Assembly (NCBI GenBank): GCA_014529385.2
Contig: JABFUD020000370.1
Coordinates: 1 to 64,000 of the forward strand
Reading direction: 5' to 3'
Source: Adiantum capillus-veneris
Taxonomy: Eukaryota > Streptophyta > Polypodiopsida > Polypodiales > Pteridaceae
Length of the DNA stretch: 64,000 nt
In this document: one piece after another, positions 44,700-56,390 of the stretch
Position numbering within the stretch: position 1 is the first letter of the stretch
Layout: every line of letters starts with the position of its first letter
Translations under genes and position numbers: made by a program
Notes under the pieces: generated by a model
Database searches by the model: none
Told to the model about the DNA's origin: nothing
Seen by the model: only the letters and a program-made list of their open reading frames with translations

Positions 44700-46565
44700 A
44701 TCTCAGTGGACGCACGTGGGTGACAGAGTGACTGGTGCTTTCGTAGAGGCAGTGGGACCTCGGCATACGCATGCCAAGGTCAGTCAGTTGAGGAGGCCCA
44801 ACGGGTCAGTTGCTTCTGAGCCAAAGGACATGCGTGCAAGTTGCTACTGACTTTTACCGCGAGTTACTCTCTGCAAAGCCTCAGTCAAAGCGTCAGGATG
44901 CATGCAATGAGCAGGTGTGGGCACAGATGCCTTGTCTTGTGACTGAGGAGATGCGTCACAGACTTGAGTTGCCACTTCAACTTGAGGAGTTGCACACGGC
45001 TCTTAGTGCACTCCACCATGGTAGCTGTCCAGATGAGGATGGCTTGACTCCCAGTTTTTTCTTGGAGTACTAGGACTTGCTTGGCCCAGATCTTTGTAGT
45101 GCTTTCCAGTACATCTTGCACACAGGAGAGATGCCCGACAACATGAGTGAGAGTCTGATCTACCTCATTCCCAAGGAGGGTGGCTTCTTGGATGAGATTC
45201 GGCAGTGACGCCCCATCCCCATCCTCAACTCAGCCTACAAAATTCTTGCCAAGGATCTGAGTTTGAGGATCCAGCCACTTCTAGAGAGCCTTATACATGG
45301 GACTCAAACTGGTTTTGTCAAGGAGCGTAGTATGCTTGACACCATCTTTACTTTTTGGGAGGCTTCTACCCTAGCGAGGCTCCATGGTGAGGATCTAGTG
45401 ATTCTTCTTCTCGATTTTGAGAAAGGCCTACGACAGAGTTGACTGGGACTTTCTGCAGGGCACTCTACGTAGGATGGGCTTTTCAGATGCTTGGATAAGA
45501 GGGGTGTCAGCTTTGTACAGACGAGAATACAGTCAGTTTCTTTTGTCAGGAGGTAGAGGCGATCGTTTCATGCTCACACGTTTGGTCAGACAGGGCTGCC
45601 CTCTTGCCCCCTTCCTCTTTCTGTTCTATGCTAAGGCGATGAGCAGATTTTTGGTGTCGCAGCAAGTTGGTTTGCGGGGCTTAGCACTTCCTATTCGGGG
45701 AGATGAGCTACTGGACGCTGAGTTTGCTGACGACTTAGCCTTGTACATGGATGGCCACGAGGCCAACCTTCACAGGTGTGAGAAGGCTCTTGAGACCTTC
45801 TGTTGTGCATCTAGCGCACTGATCAACTGGAGAAAGACAGTGGCTTTCTCAGTTGGTAGTGCTCCTGTGCCCGATTGGATGCCAGGTGAGGGTTTCAGGT
45901 GGATTCCCCCAGGGACTACAGTTCGGTACTTGGGCTGTCAAGTTGGTCTGGACTTGTCTCCCGAGCAGCAGATTGCTCCCCTCCTCCTATCTCTCAGGAG
46001 GAAGTTGTTACACTCGAGCTCAGCACGACTTTTTTTGGCTAGCAGAGTAGTAGTGGCCAACCAGGTGTTGTTGGCGACTATGTGGTACATCACTGCTTGC
46101 TGGATCTTCTCGAGTTCTTGTATCAGCCAGGTAGACAGGCCAATCAGGAACTTCCTTTGGTCAGGACGTGACACTCAGATAGCCCGGGCCAAAGTGGCTT
46201 GGCAGGTCATCACTCTTCCTTGTTCACAGGGAGGGCTTGGGATCGTTGACCCAACACTGCAGAGGAGAGCCCTTCTTGGGAAGTTCATAGTCAGGGGACT
46301 TCTTCCAGGTGAGGAGCCCTGGACGGAGTTCTTGCTACAGCGGTTTCGTGCTACGGGTGCCTCAGGCAGGAGGCCCTTGGCGACCTTCCACCAAATGGAT
46401 CTTCACAGAGATGCGCAGAGTTGGTTTGAGAAGGAGACTAGAGGACCGCTTCGCTGTGAGTTTGCTTCGATCTTGGGAGCATTTGCGACGAGGCCTGGAG
46501 CAGCGATAGCCTACTTGCACGGAGGAGCGCCTTCAACAACCCCTTGTATGGAACCCCATGGTTAG
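44700..46565 (+). pseudogene. LINE F ORF2 reverse transcriptase
   Basis: RT of the L1 clade: LYRELLSAKP-type entry, HHGSCPDEDGLTPSFF, PIPILNSAYKILAKDLSLR, GTQTGFVKERSMLDTIF, VILLLDFEK (motif A; frame breaks at the following KAYDRVDW, which continues from 45417), RQGCPLAPFLFLFYAKAMS, and AEFADDLALYMDG (motif C intact). After that, 380 codons are open to CMEPHG, with NFLWSG and GGLGIVDP typical of the plant L1 connection. Stops at 45071 and 45207 disable it. Confidence 0.92.
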
Positions 46566-47560
46566 CACTCAAAGGCCACTTGGTTGGTAGTCGGCCTCAT
46601 GTTTCCTGGGGTCCCATGGCAGCGGGTCTAGCACGCTCTTTAGGTGACTGGTTAGAGTTTTCAGGCTTGTCAGAGGAGTTGCAGGGTTTCCAGCTAAGGG
46701 GCATGAGAGGGGTGCAGAGCATGTGCCAGGACATCTCAGAGGCAGTTCCAGCTGAGTGGCTCACACCTCTCAAGCCAGTAGCACCCAAGTGGATGGGAGC
46801 CTTCACACGACTGGAGGTTCTCATCTCAGTTTGGGCCTACTCAGAGACTGTTCCCTCCCTTAGAGACTGTTCCCTCCCTTTTTTTCAAGTTACAGGGTGA
46901 GGGACACTTACAGCGAGTTGCAGTAGAGGCCCCGGAGGTAGCAAAGTGCTGTTTTCAGAGGATCCGAGTGGTGGGTATCTATGGGAGGACTTGTGTCATC
47001 GATCCTGACCCAGCAGCTCTTCAGACTGGACACTGGAGACTGTGGGCTTGGGAGTGCTGTCCACTGGCACGAGTACAGTGGGATCCTGGAGAGTGGCTTT
47101 GGAGGGACCCTTTCTCTTCTGCAGACCACCCAGGTGTCCCTTTCTTTCAGTACACTGTTCTACTAGGACGTCACATACTGGCAGCACAGAGAGAGGCTCG
47201 CCCCGCTGCAGCACCTCATTGGCAGGAGGAGGATCTCACAGCTGAGTTCTTGGCAGCCTTTTGGGAGAGGTTGTGGGACTCCAGACAGCCGAGGCAAGTC
47301 ACCTTGTTTCAGTGGCTGGTCGCACACAGAGCTAAAGCAGTTGGGAGCTGGCTAGTGCATAGTGGTCTCTCGGCCACATGTGCAGCTTGTGACCATCTTG
47401 TGGAGAGTCAATGTCACTGTCTTGGGGACTGTCGTTTGGCACAGCAGGTGTGGCTTCGTGTTCATCGGCTGATGCCTGCTCTTTCCACGGCTCGACAGTA
47501 TACTTTGGGGAGCAACTACTTGGTCCACCCTTACGGGCCCGGCACTTCAGTTTGACACCA
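46566..47560 (+). pseudogene. LINE F ORF2 C-terminal part with zf-RVT
   Basis: Frames are broken until 46968. The last block (VTLFQWLVAHRAKAVGSWLV, CAACDHLVESQCHCLGDC, AQQVWLRVHRLMP) is the zf-RVT zinc-binding module found at the C-terminus of plant L1 ORF2. A 19-bp tandem repeat (AGAGACTGTTCCCTCCCTT twice near 46846-46880) lies just upstream. Confidence 0.82.
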
Positions 47561-48071
47561 GCAGGATGATAGTGATGCAGGGGGGCCGACCTACACTCCA
47601 ACTTGCCACAGAGCTTACTCCACAGGAGTGGTGCAGTGAGAGAGAGGAGTGTTGGGAGCTCATCAGTGGCCTGACACTCTGGTGGGCCCGTTGCTTCCGC
47701 ATCTCTGAGGCTCGCCCTGTGCCACTAGCAGAGACTGTTCGTAGAGCTGATCCACACTCTCAGAGGACAGCTCGAGAGACTCCAGGGCAGCTCCGACCGC
47801 ATGCAGGAGCGCAGAGAGGCTTTCCTTCGACTCTGGCATCCTGGGCCTTTTTACACCATGGTCTAGGGTGTACTCAGATGGCACTACCGTCCACCTGTGT
47901 GGCTTTTCCCTCCTCCCATCTCTTGATTTAGCCTCTTTGTACATTTGATGTTTTTTTAATTGGGAGAGTCTCCCCATCATGGTTGTTTTAGCCCTCTCTC
48001 GCAGAGGTGGTTGTAGCCCTATGGGCAGTTTCATTAACTAATAGAAGGATCTTTTTCTCGGAAAAAAAAAA
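47561..48071 (+). other. LINE F 3' end and poly(A)
   Basis: Residual coding tail and 3' UTR with T-rich stretches, ending TCTTTTTCTCGG then eleven A. No gene. The sequence after the A tract (TAACTGGTACC) belongs to another repeat. Confidence 0.75.
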
Positions 48072-48080
48072 ATAACTGGT

Positions 48081-48177
48081 ACCAATAAATTCATAAACTC
48101 ATTCTGTGTGCACAAAAATCATTTTCATTTATCTGTAGCTACCAATAAATTCATAAACTCATTCTATGTGCATAGGA
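48081..48177 (+). repeat. short direct repeat at the F/B2 junction
   Basis: ACCAATAAATTCATAAACTC occurs at 48081 and 48141 (60 bases apart), with TTTCATTTATCTGTAGCT between. The same sequence in reverse complement lies at about 17650-17730 next to the A LTR. It is a dispersed repeat of unknown type. Confidence 0.7.
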
Positions 48178-49440
48178 AATTTGTTCTTGACTGTCATCTT
48201 ATTGAGGGCCCTGTAATCCACACATAACTTCAATGAGCCATCTTGCTCACGAACAAACAAAAAGATTGGAGCAGCAAAAATACCTATATGGGACGTATCA
48301 AACCCCTATCCAACAACTCACCTAGTTGGCACTCCAGCTCCTATTCATTAGCCTTGTTGAAACGATATGGAAACTGACTTACAAGTTTTGCTCCCTCCAC
48401 TAGGTCGATGGCATGATCCTCAGGTCGTTCGGGAGGGAGTGTAGGGGGAAGATGATCCTGGAGAAACAAGTGCTCAAACTTGGCAGACAACTCACCATAT
48501 CTATCAGGAATACCCAGGTTCCTTGATGTGGGGTTGACATAGATGACTGCCACTTGGGCTCCTCAATGTAGCTTTCTTTTAGCCAAAACATGAGAGATGA
48601 GAGAGAGAGAGAGAGAGAGAGGGAATGCCGTGCTCGCCTCAAATGAGGATGGGTTGCAAGACATTGTCATTGATGAATGGGCTTAAACATGCAAAACCAC
48701 TAAATGCCCAAAATGATATCACATCCTACAAGTTTAGAGACTTCAAAGCAACGAGTAAATTGAGTTTGTTGAATGACCAATTTGACATCACTACATTTTT
48801 GAGAGATCGAAGCGTCCATGCCTTGAGAGAACACTTGCACCAAGAGGGTGGGGACAGGAGAAGTCTGAAGTCGTGCACGTTTCACAAGAGATTCACTTAT
48901 GATATCATGTGAGCTTCTAGAATCAAAGAAGACAACGACCTGTGACGATTCACATGTCCATAACATTTTAAGAGTTCATCCTCTTTGAAAGCCCCCTTCT
49001 GCTTAGCTTCTTGCTCTACCACACTCAAACAAAGCATTCACTTGTGAGGGGTAGAGTCAGAAGTTGACAGAGTAGAGATTTCCTTTTTAGTGTCTTTCTT
49101 AGGACAATCCTTTTTCATGTGACCAATGACGTGACAATGGAAGCACCTGCGCTCCTTTGCATACAATGCCTGTTTCTCTACTCAATTGACCACCTAAAAC
49201 ACCTTGAGCAATCTTTTCATCAGGTGTGAGTTGAAGTTTATTCAGATTTTCCTTACCCTTATCATTAGATTATTGCCCTTCGATTTCGATGTAGATGTAG
49301 ATGGAGATTTAGATTGAGAAGAACTAGACGAGTTCTTTTTATTGTTACCATTTTCATTAGAATTTTTGTCCTTGTCTTTGGAGGAGTCTTGAGAGCAAGA
49401 GTTACCATTACCGTTTGTTGCATACATCACAGGTTTAACA
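48178..49440 (-). pseudogene. B2 fragment: gag end, CCHC, protease, RT start
   Basis: Minus-strand order: an Asn/Ser/Lys-rich gag linker (NGNGNSCSQDSSKDKDKN), knuckle CFHCHVIGHMKKDC (49145-49104), protease (VVFFDSRSSHDIISESL, with D-S-R for D-[ST]-G, then CDIILGI), pre-RT (LPPERPEDHAIDLVEGAK, FPYRFNKANE) and the RT start ([15 protein letters not shown]). It stops at the short repeat near 48178. It joins the next segment in an unnatural order. Confidence 0.85.
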
Positions 49441-50200
49441 AAATCAGCACCTAGCAGATAGGGTTTCCAACTAGTGAGAGCGTGAATTACTGCCAGCTTT
49501 CTCATAAACTTGAATGTTCCTTTTGGTCTTCAAAAGAATTCTGCTCTCATATGCGACTACTCGGCCATTCTGCATTAGAATTGCACCAAGACTATGGCGA
49601 CATGCATCACACTAAACCACAAAAGGTTTCGAAAAATGATTACCGGATGTGAAGTCAGCTTCTCTTTCACGTGTTTGAAGGCTAAAATTAAAAATTTCCT
49701 TGGCTGTCCACTTGAAAGTAACTCCTTTTCCTTGCAGTGCATGAAGTGGAGAAGCAATCTCAGCAAAATTTCGGATGAACCTCCTATAGTAGGAAGATAA
49801 GCCTAAAAAGCTTTGAATGTCATGTAAGGACTTGAAGTCTGGCCATGACCTAATTGCTTCCACTTTGGCGAGATCCATGCGTACCCCATCCTTTGAAACA
49901 ATGTGCCCAAGGAAGTAAATCTCTTCCAAAAAGAATTCACTCTTCTTCGCATTAATGAGTAGCTTGTTCTTACGTACTCATTGAAAATTGCGGTCAAGAG
50001 GTCCCTATGCTCCTCTTCGGACTTTGAGTAGACAATCATGTCATCAAAGAAGGTACCCCCGAAGTTTCTATGTGGTCTAAAGATTTTGTCCATCATTCTC
50101 TTAGACTGACAGGAGCATTTGTGAGACCAAATGGCATGACAAGAACTCATAGAGACCAAATGTTGTCCTGAATGCAGTCTTATGGACATCTTTTGGCTAA
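49441..50200 (-). pseudogene. B2 fragment: RT and RNase H
   Basis: The minus strand starts just before KTAFRTTFG-like sequence (shifted), then FFDDMIVYSKSEEEHRDLL (motif C as FFDD), IYFLGHIVSKDGVRMD, FLGLSSYYRRFIRNFAEIA, and RNase H up to AVIHALTSWKPYLLGADFV. At that point it is joined in frame to gag sequence (KPVMYATNGNGN). The right end is the insertion point of A2. Confidence 0.87.
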
Positions 50201-50747
50201 TGTAACTGACTTGGACACTCCCAAGTCAAGATTCTACCCGACACGACAGGAATTCACTTCAAAACAGTTCACAGTTCACAATTGATTAACACGGCCCAGC
50301 AGAGTTCCGTGCCTAGAGATACTGGCCCCAAAGACTCGGGCCCCCTTTCGGTATTTCTTTTTCTATTAATCTGCTGCACAAAGTACACGGAAAGGCTGGG
50401 TCTCACACTGAGACTCTGCGTCCAAATGCTCTAAGAAGTGGGAGCCCAAGCCATGCTTATAAAGAGTTACAAGGGATGCCAAAAGCAGAGCCCCAAAAGC
50501 TGCCCATAAAAAACTGCCCCAAAAATAGGCTTACAAAAATAAAGCAACTTTCAAAAGCTTCTAAAAAGCCAGCATTTGCGTAGAAAAAACTGTCGTACTG
50601 TTGCTTTTTCCGTACACTGCCTGCCAGCTTTTCTTGCGCCGCATTTTACGGAGGTGTTCATACGTTGCCGCCACGTCACTGCTATCCGTCAGCCAGCCAG
50701 GGCAGGAATGTGTGTGTGTACAGTAGCCACGTCACCAGTTTGTGACA
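50201..50747 (-). repeat. 3' LTR of A2 (547 bp)
   Basis: Minus strand: TGTCACAAACTGGTGACGTGG to TTGGGAGTGTCCAAGTCAGTTACA. It follows TCAAGAGGGGAGTA (50761-50748) and contains the GAAATACCGAAAGGGGGCCC and GGCACGGAACTC blocks of A1. It lacks the telo-box array seen in A1. Confidence 0.9.
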
Positions 50748-51360
50748 TACTCCCCTCTTGAAAGCATTGTAATCACCCTTGATTACGCCTACAAAACAGA
50801 CAGAGGCCATAAACTGTCTTAGCAGACCCTGACTATTAGTACCGACGCACTAGGAACACACATCTAGCACATGTACCAATCGACAGTCACATCACAGGAC
50901 ATCACTTGACATCAAAGGACATCACATGACAAATCACATTCAATATTCATTCGGATCTCAGACCATGATTTATCGCAACGCAATTAGCAATCGCATCGAG
51001 ATCCACTCAGGACCTCATAGATGCCCGATTGACTAATCGCTATTACAACCATGTCTATCGAGATCATTCAAACCAAAATGCTGCAGTCATTTCGTCTATC
51101 AGTTCCTGCACTTAAACAAGTCAAGAACAAATCAGTATCATATTATCGGGAATTTCAGTTCATAAAGTCATACAACAGAATACATTCAGCTCACAGTATC
51201 CCTAAAAACTCAAAGAGACATCAGTGACTTTAATATCAAAAATCGAGGCAATCTGTTGACAAAAGAGCGGAGCAACTCCCCTCTTGTGCATACCCACTGT
51301 ACCAGATTCCACCCTAGCTGAGTTCGAAGTTCCATTTGGAATAGACTATGCTAAACCAAA
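50748..51360 (-). other. A2 post-pol noncoding region
   Basis: Homologous in reverse to 4610-5216, including the CATCAC short-repeat array (50887-50939) and the polypurine tract next to the LTR. No gene. Confidence 0.75.
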
Positions 51361-52600
51361 AGCTTCAAGGTAAAGATTCACAATCTGAGGAGTATCTAGT
51401 AGGTCCTCCTTCTCCATCCACTTCGCATCCAATGCAAGAAGATAGTTCTTGAATTTAACCAAGACCACCTTATCACTTTACCCTTAATCTTTATGTCTTT
51501 ATGTGCCGATCTCCTCGTTTCCTTCCACTTCGGGTTGCTCATCAGGCTCCCCATCTTCGAGCACATCGCCTTTAAAAGGCTTCAGAACTCAAATGAAAAG
51601 CATTGCGAATCCTCCAAGTGTCAGGCAGCTTCAGTCTAAAGGAGACATCATTTATCTTTTTGGAGATCTGGAGAGGTCCATACTAACTTTGGAAAAAGCC
51701 TCTCCTTTCCCTTTTTCTTTCTCAGGCGTGCCTTCTCAAAACGTAAGAGCACCCAATCGTCTCCTTCAATTTCAAATCGCGACGATGGCGATCTACTGCC
51801 TTTTTCTATCTTTCTTGAGATTTCTGCAAAGCCTTGCGGACCTTGGCAAAAGCCTTGTCCAAGTCACATGTGTACTCATCGGCTTCAAAAATCTTATCTT
51901 TCGTGCTTAGGAAGGGTGGAATCTTCGTAGCACCTTCAATATCTCAAATGGTGCCTTCCCCGTCGAAGAGTGTATCGTGTTATTGTAGGCAAATTCCACC
52001 AAAGGTAAGTACTTTCCCCATTGAGTCTTTTGATCCGCGATGTAAGACTTCAATAAATCGAGTACCACTGAATTGGCAATCTTAAATTGCCCTTCAGTCT
52101 GCGGGTGGAAAGATAACGAGAACTGCAACCGCGTGCCAATGTTCTTCCAAATAGCCTTCCAAAACAAACTCGGCAATCTTAAATTGCCCTTCAGTCTGCG
52201 GGTGGAAAGATAACGAGAACTGCAACGCGTGCCAATGTTCTCCCAAATAGCCTTCCAAAACAAACTCGTCTCGGGTATGCCATGTTATCTGAAGATATGG
52301 GCCACAAACAGTCTCTCTAAGTGATCCGGCTTGACTGTTGTCTTCACTGGAATGAAATGAGCTTGCTTGCTAAATATGTCAATAACAGTCCAGATACCAT
52401 CGTGACCACTTTGAGTCCTCGGGAGATCAAAAATGAAATCCATTGCAATACTTTTCCAGGGGTTGCTGGGTATTGGTAAAGGCTGTAACAATCCCTGTGC
52501 TTTATGCTGCTGTCAAACTTGACCTTTCTGGCATACCAAGCAACTGCGCACAAACTCATCCACATCCTTCTTGAGTCTCGCCAAAAGAAGTCCTCTCTCT
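51361..52600 (-). pseudogene. A2 integrase and chromodomain
   Basis: Minus strand: zinc domain (ending CLVCQKGQV), [19 protein letters not shown], then [20 protein letters not shown] (first catalytic Asp present, unlike A1), SFHPQTEGQFKIANSVVLD, LPLVEFAYNNTIH, and a chromodomain ending DTPQIVNLYLEAFGLA. A 97-bp tandem duplication (52075-52171/52172-52267) repeats the FWKAIWENIGTR part. Frameshifts are present. Confidence 0.88.
52075..52267. repeat. 97-bp tandem duplication in A2 integrase
   Basis: Two nearly identical copies with period 97, starting GGCAATCTTAAATTGCCC. A 97-base period is not a multiple of three, so it shifts the integrase frame. Confidence 0.88.
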
Positions 52601-53995
52601 ACCCCTTTCAAGGTGGTAGCAATACCATGGTGACCCGTAAAAGGCGGATAGTGGCATTCGGTCATAACCTTTTCCTCAACAGTTGTGTAACGCACAACAT
52701 GGTTTTCCTCATCAAGTAGCCATCCCGAATGGAAAATCCCGCTACCATCTCCCCATTCCGTATCCGAGTGAAAATATCTGCAAAATCTATATCTATGGCA
52801 TACTGATCGACCATATCCTCGAAGTTCATATGATGAATCGCGGAAATAGCCAGACAACCAACGACTTCTGGGCAGAGCATCTGCCACCAAGTTCTTTTGT
52901 CCCTGCACATGGACAATCTAGAAGTGAAACTGTGACAAGATGTTCGCCCCCGCATCTGCTTTTCCGATAGCTGCTTCTGTGACAAGAAGATACCGTAAAC
53001 TCTGATGTCTGTGAAGACAGTAAAATCCGCTCCGAGTAGGTAATGTCGCCACTAAGTAAGAGCATGGATAATCACCAAAAGCTCTTTCTCATAAAACTGT
53101 GTTGTCAATTCCGCCTTGAGAACAATCGGCTCTCGTAGGCAATGACATGGCCTTCTTGCATTAAGACCGCACCCAAACTACGGCCACAAGCATCACAATA
53201 CTTCAAATGACTTCTGCAAGCCCGCAAAGTCAAAATTGGTCCTGTAGTCAATTTTTCTTTCAGTGTCTGAAAGGTAGTCACCTCTGTGGATCCCCACGAA
53301 AGGGGACTCCTTTCTATGTCAAGATATGCAAGCGAAGCAACCTCAGCAAACTTTCTAATGAACCGCCCGTAGTACGAACACAATCCCAAGAAGCTTCTAA
53401 CTTCATGACATTCTTCAAATCGGCCAATCACGGATAGTCTCTATCTTGGTCGGGTCCATCTGTACCCTGTTGTTCTGACACGATGTGTCCCAAAAAGTGT
53501 ATCTCTGGTAGAAAACATTCACTTTTCTTCGCATTAATCACCAACTTGTGATCTCGTAATGCCTGAAAGACCTGCAAGAGATGTTCTCTATGTTCTACCT
53601 CATCCTTGGAGAAAACAATGACGTCATCAAAGAAAGTGCCCAACAATAGTCTGTACTCTCGAAAAATCATGTCCATCATGCGGTTAAATGTCGCATGAGC
53701 ATTGTTTAGGCAAAAGGCATCACCAAAAACTCAAATAACCCAAAAGTCGTCCAAAAAGCTGTCTTGTAGACATCTCCATCTCCCGGCCCGATTCGGATCT
53801 GATGATATCCGCTCTTTAAGTCGATCCTCATAAAGCACGAGGACCCTGTATCGGTCAAGAAGATCATCTCCCAAGAATCGGAAATGGTTCTTGATGGTGA
53901 TTTTGTTGAGAGCTCTATAATCGCTCACATTCTCCAAGCTCCCGACTTTCTCAAAACCAACAACACTGGAGAGCAAGTACGGTGAAGTACTAGGC
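52600..53995 (-). pseudogene. A2 reverse transcriptase-RNase H
   Basis: Minus strand from the fusion point: [29 protein letters not shown], motif A region (shifted), FFDDVIVFSKDEVEHREHL (motif C as FFDD), EIHFLGHIVSE, FLGLCSYYGRFIRKFAEV, RNase H with YCDACGRSLGAVLM, and a shifted TVFTD block. The RNase H third Asp is kept here. The N-terminal RT and everything upstream are missing. Confidence 0.88.
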
Positions 53996-55480
53996 AAGCA
54001 CCCAACAAGGGTATAATACAGCATGACATTGTCCACCACACATCATCCCAGAGGTGGCGATCAGCTAGTAGATCTCTGCTCACCCCTATTTTTCTTTTTA
54101 TCTTCTCCCCTTTGACCGGCCTCCCATTCTGAAAAAGTGGCACAAACAAATGTCTCCATCACAGCATTCTTATTTTTTTATTAGTGATTCTACCGTATAG
54201 TAGTTGGTGCAAAATCTAGTTTCGCACGGCAGTTTTTAACATAGTAACATCCTCTGACGGTACATGTCAAGAATCCTCTAACGCTTCAAAAAAAACTTGA
54301 CTATTAAGCGAGCATTGTCTACTATCTATTTGAACCACTCTGTGTCATTACTCTTGTACCAATCTTGCAATACCAAGTTCAAGCTGTGTGTAGTGCAACC
54401 AGCACTATATAGGTGAGAGAAGCGACTTTCAAGTATCCTACCTGCAGCCCTGTAATTTTTGGCATTGTCCATGATTACTTGGAAAACATTTTCTTTTCCA
54501 AGTTCCTCAACTGCGTCGCCAATGATGTCAGCTATAAAACTTCCAGACTGTATTTGACTAGAGCTATCCACAGCTTTGATAAAACATTCACCACGAGGAC
54601 ATACAAGCATGATGTTGATCAATGGCCGCCTTTGAATGTTGGACCAACCATCACTAACTATGGTGTATCCAGATTGTTCTGTTGCATTTAATATTACCCT
54701 TTGAATATCCTGTTGTGTGCTTGTGTAACATTTATCCAACAGTTGGTTTCTCATATGGTGATATGTTGGAGGGGTAAATCCAGCACCATACTCCCCAATG
54801 CGTTTCCAAGATGACTTCCATGCATCACGGGTGACAATGGCCAATGATCCCCAAGTGAAATAGACGGCTTTAGCTAGTGCAAGTTGTGCTTCTTCTAAGG
54901 CAAGCATTTTGAAGCTCGTCTGTAAGCTAACCTGTCTACTTTTTGACGATCCTACCTGAAAGTCAAGAGATCCATGGTTTGGAGGTGTAGTTCCATCGAT
55001 ATGAGAAGTTGGTTCCCTGCTTTGAGTGCTTCCATTGGCGGGCGTTACACCCAATGATCCCTCGTACTGGTTTGATCTTATCGATACCGGGGTGTGATGG
55101 GTGAAAGTAGAGAGTTTTGATCTTTTGCTCGTGGAAATTAGCTTACCAATTAAAGCTTTTAAGCGCATAGCTGCTTCTTCTGCACCTAAGCCCTTGCACT
55201 TTCCTCCTTGGATTCTGGTATTGCCACCTAGCAAATGATCCCTTATTCTTGGTGCTCCTCAAGATTTCTCTTCGCCACAAAAGTTACATTTCCAATCTTG
55301 ATACTTATTTAAATTTGTGGCAAAATTCCACTCGGGTCCTGGACTTTTTCCACCTGCCTTTTGCTTGCCCTGCGAAGTGGTGCCCTACGAAGTAGGACCT
55401 GGCATCGAGGTAGGAGGTCTCCTCAATGAAGCCAGGCTTGGGACACCAACATCACCGCTCACATTCTCGGTGGAAGACAT
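53996..55480 (-). pseudogene. hAT transposase (BED finger + DUF659 region)
   Basis: Cut-and-paste transposase. The ATG at 55480 gives MSSTENVSGDVGVPSLASL. A BED-type finger begins DWKCNFCGEE and continues GAPRIRDHLLGG; two in-frame stops precede the main frame, a TAG at 55387-55385 and a TGA at 55261-55259. The main frame (from 55258) has NQLLDKCYT, TIVSDGWSNIQRRPLINIML (DUF659 core), VIMDNAKNYRAAGRILE and the C/H block AGCTTHSLNLVLQDW. After TEWFK and a stop it continues in pieces (VDNARLIVKF, KNAVMETFVCATFSEWEAG, LWDDVWWTM) to the A2 junction. Confidence 0.87.
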
Positions 55481-55640
55481 ACTTATTGGATGCCTGCAAT
55501 ACCAATAAACATAGCTCAGTATGTTATCTCTTCTTTCAAGTATTATTCAAACCAAACATTAGTGCTATAATCAATATCACACACAAGCGTAGTAGTGAAG
55601 CCTGAAGGGAACAAACCTCAATCTACTCAAACATGAGCAA

Positions 55641-56390
55641 GCAAATACAACGGTGAATCAAATATGTGATCAGTCCATCCCAAAAGTAGAGATATCAACC
55701 CAAAGATTCACCTTCCTACCTCCTTTCATGAATCAGTCCAGTCCAAAAAAGAACTAATGACCCATGATTGGAGCTCTAATCGAAATAGCAAGCAAATACA
55801 GCGGTGAATCAAACATGTGATCACTACATCCCAAAAGTAGAGATATCGACCCAAAGATTCACCTTCCTACCTCCTTTCATGAATCAGTCCAGTCCAAAAA
55901 AGAACTAATGACCCATGATTGGAGCTCTAATCGGAATAGCAAGCAAATACAGCGGTGAATCAAACATGTGATCAGTCCATCCCAAAAGTAGAGATATCGA
56001 CCCAAAGATTCACCTTTCTACCTCCTTTCATGAATCAGTCCAGTCCAAAAAAGAACTAATGACCCATGATTGGAGCTCTAATCGGAATAGCAAGCAAATA
56101 CAGCGGTGAATCAAACATGTGATCAGTCCATCCCAAAAGTAGAGATATCAACCCAAAGATTCACCTTTCTATCTCTTTTCAAGAATCAGTTCAGTCCAAA
56201 AAAGAACTAATGACCCATGATAGAAGTTCTAATCAGTATAACAATCAATTTAGCAAATATAATGGTGAACCAAACATGAGATCAGTCCATCCCAAATGTA
56301 GAGATACCGACCCAAAGATTCACCTTTCTACCTCCTTTCAAGAATCAGTTCAGTCCAAAAAAGAACTAATGATCCATGATCAGAGTTACA
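55641..56390 (-). repeat. 151-bp tandem repeat array, about five copies
   Basis: Units start at 55641, 55792, 55943 and 56094 (period exactly 151) and 56253 (a more diverged unit, 159 bases on). Each contains TGATCAGTCCATCCC and CTAATGACCCATGATTGG. It lies between the transposase ATG and the presumed left end of the hAT element. No coding signal. Confidence 0.93.

Larger units (their letters stand above)
41600..48071 (+). mobile_element. plant L1-type LINE (element F)
   Basis: ORF1 with a gag-like nucleic-acid-binding domain and CCHC, ORF2 with endonuclease, RT and zf-RVT, a 3' UTR and a terminal A11 tract (48062-48071). The full order of a plant L1 is kept over more than 6 kb, but both ORFs have stops and shifts. 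The left boundary is approximate. No flanking target duplication could be confirmed. Confidence 0.9.
50201..53995 (-). mobile_element. Ty3/gypsy chromovirus A2, inserted in B2
   Basis: Minus strand: RT (5'-truncated), RNase H, integrase, chromodomain, noncoding region, polypurine tract, 3' LTR. The 3' LTR end abuts the B2 RT, so A2 inserted into B2. Its own 5' half is gone: at about 53995 the RT joins hAT transposase sequence. It is a close relative of A1. Confidence 0.9.

Noticed and set aside
54413-54691. Plus-strand frame of 92 codons
   Set aside because: Antisense to the DUF659 part of the hAT transposase.
55641-56390. Possible CRISPR-like array
   Set aside because: Units are 151 bp with no alternating repeat/unique-spacer pattern, and the context is a plant hAT element.
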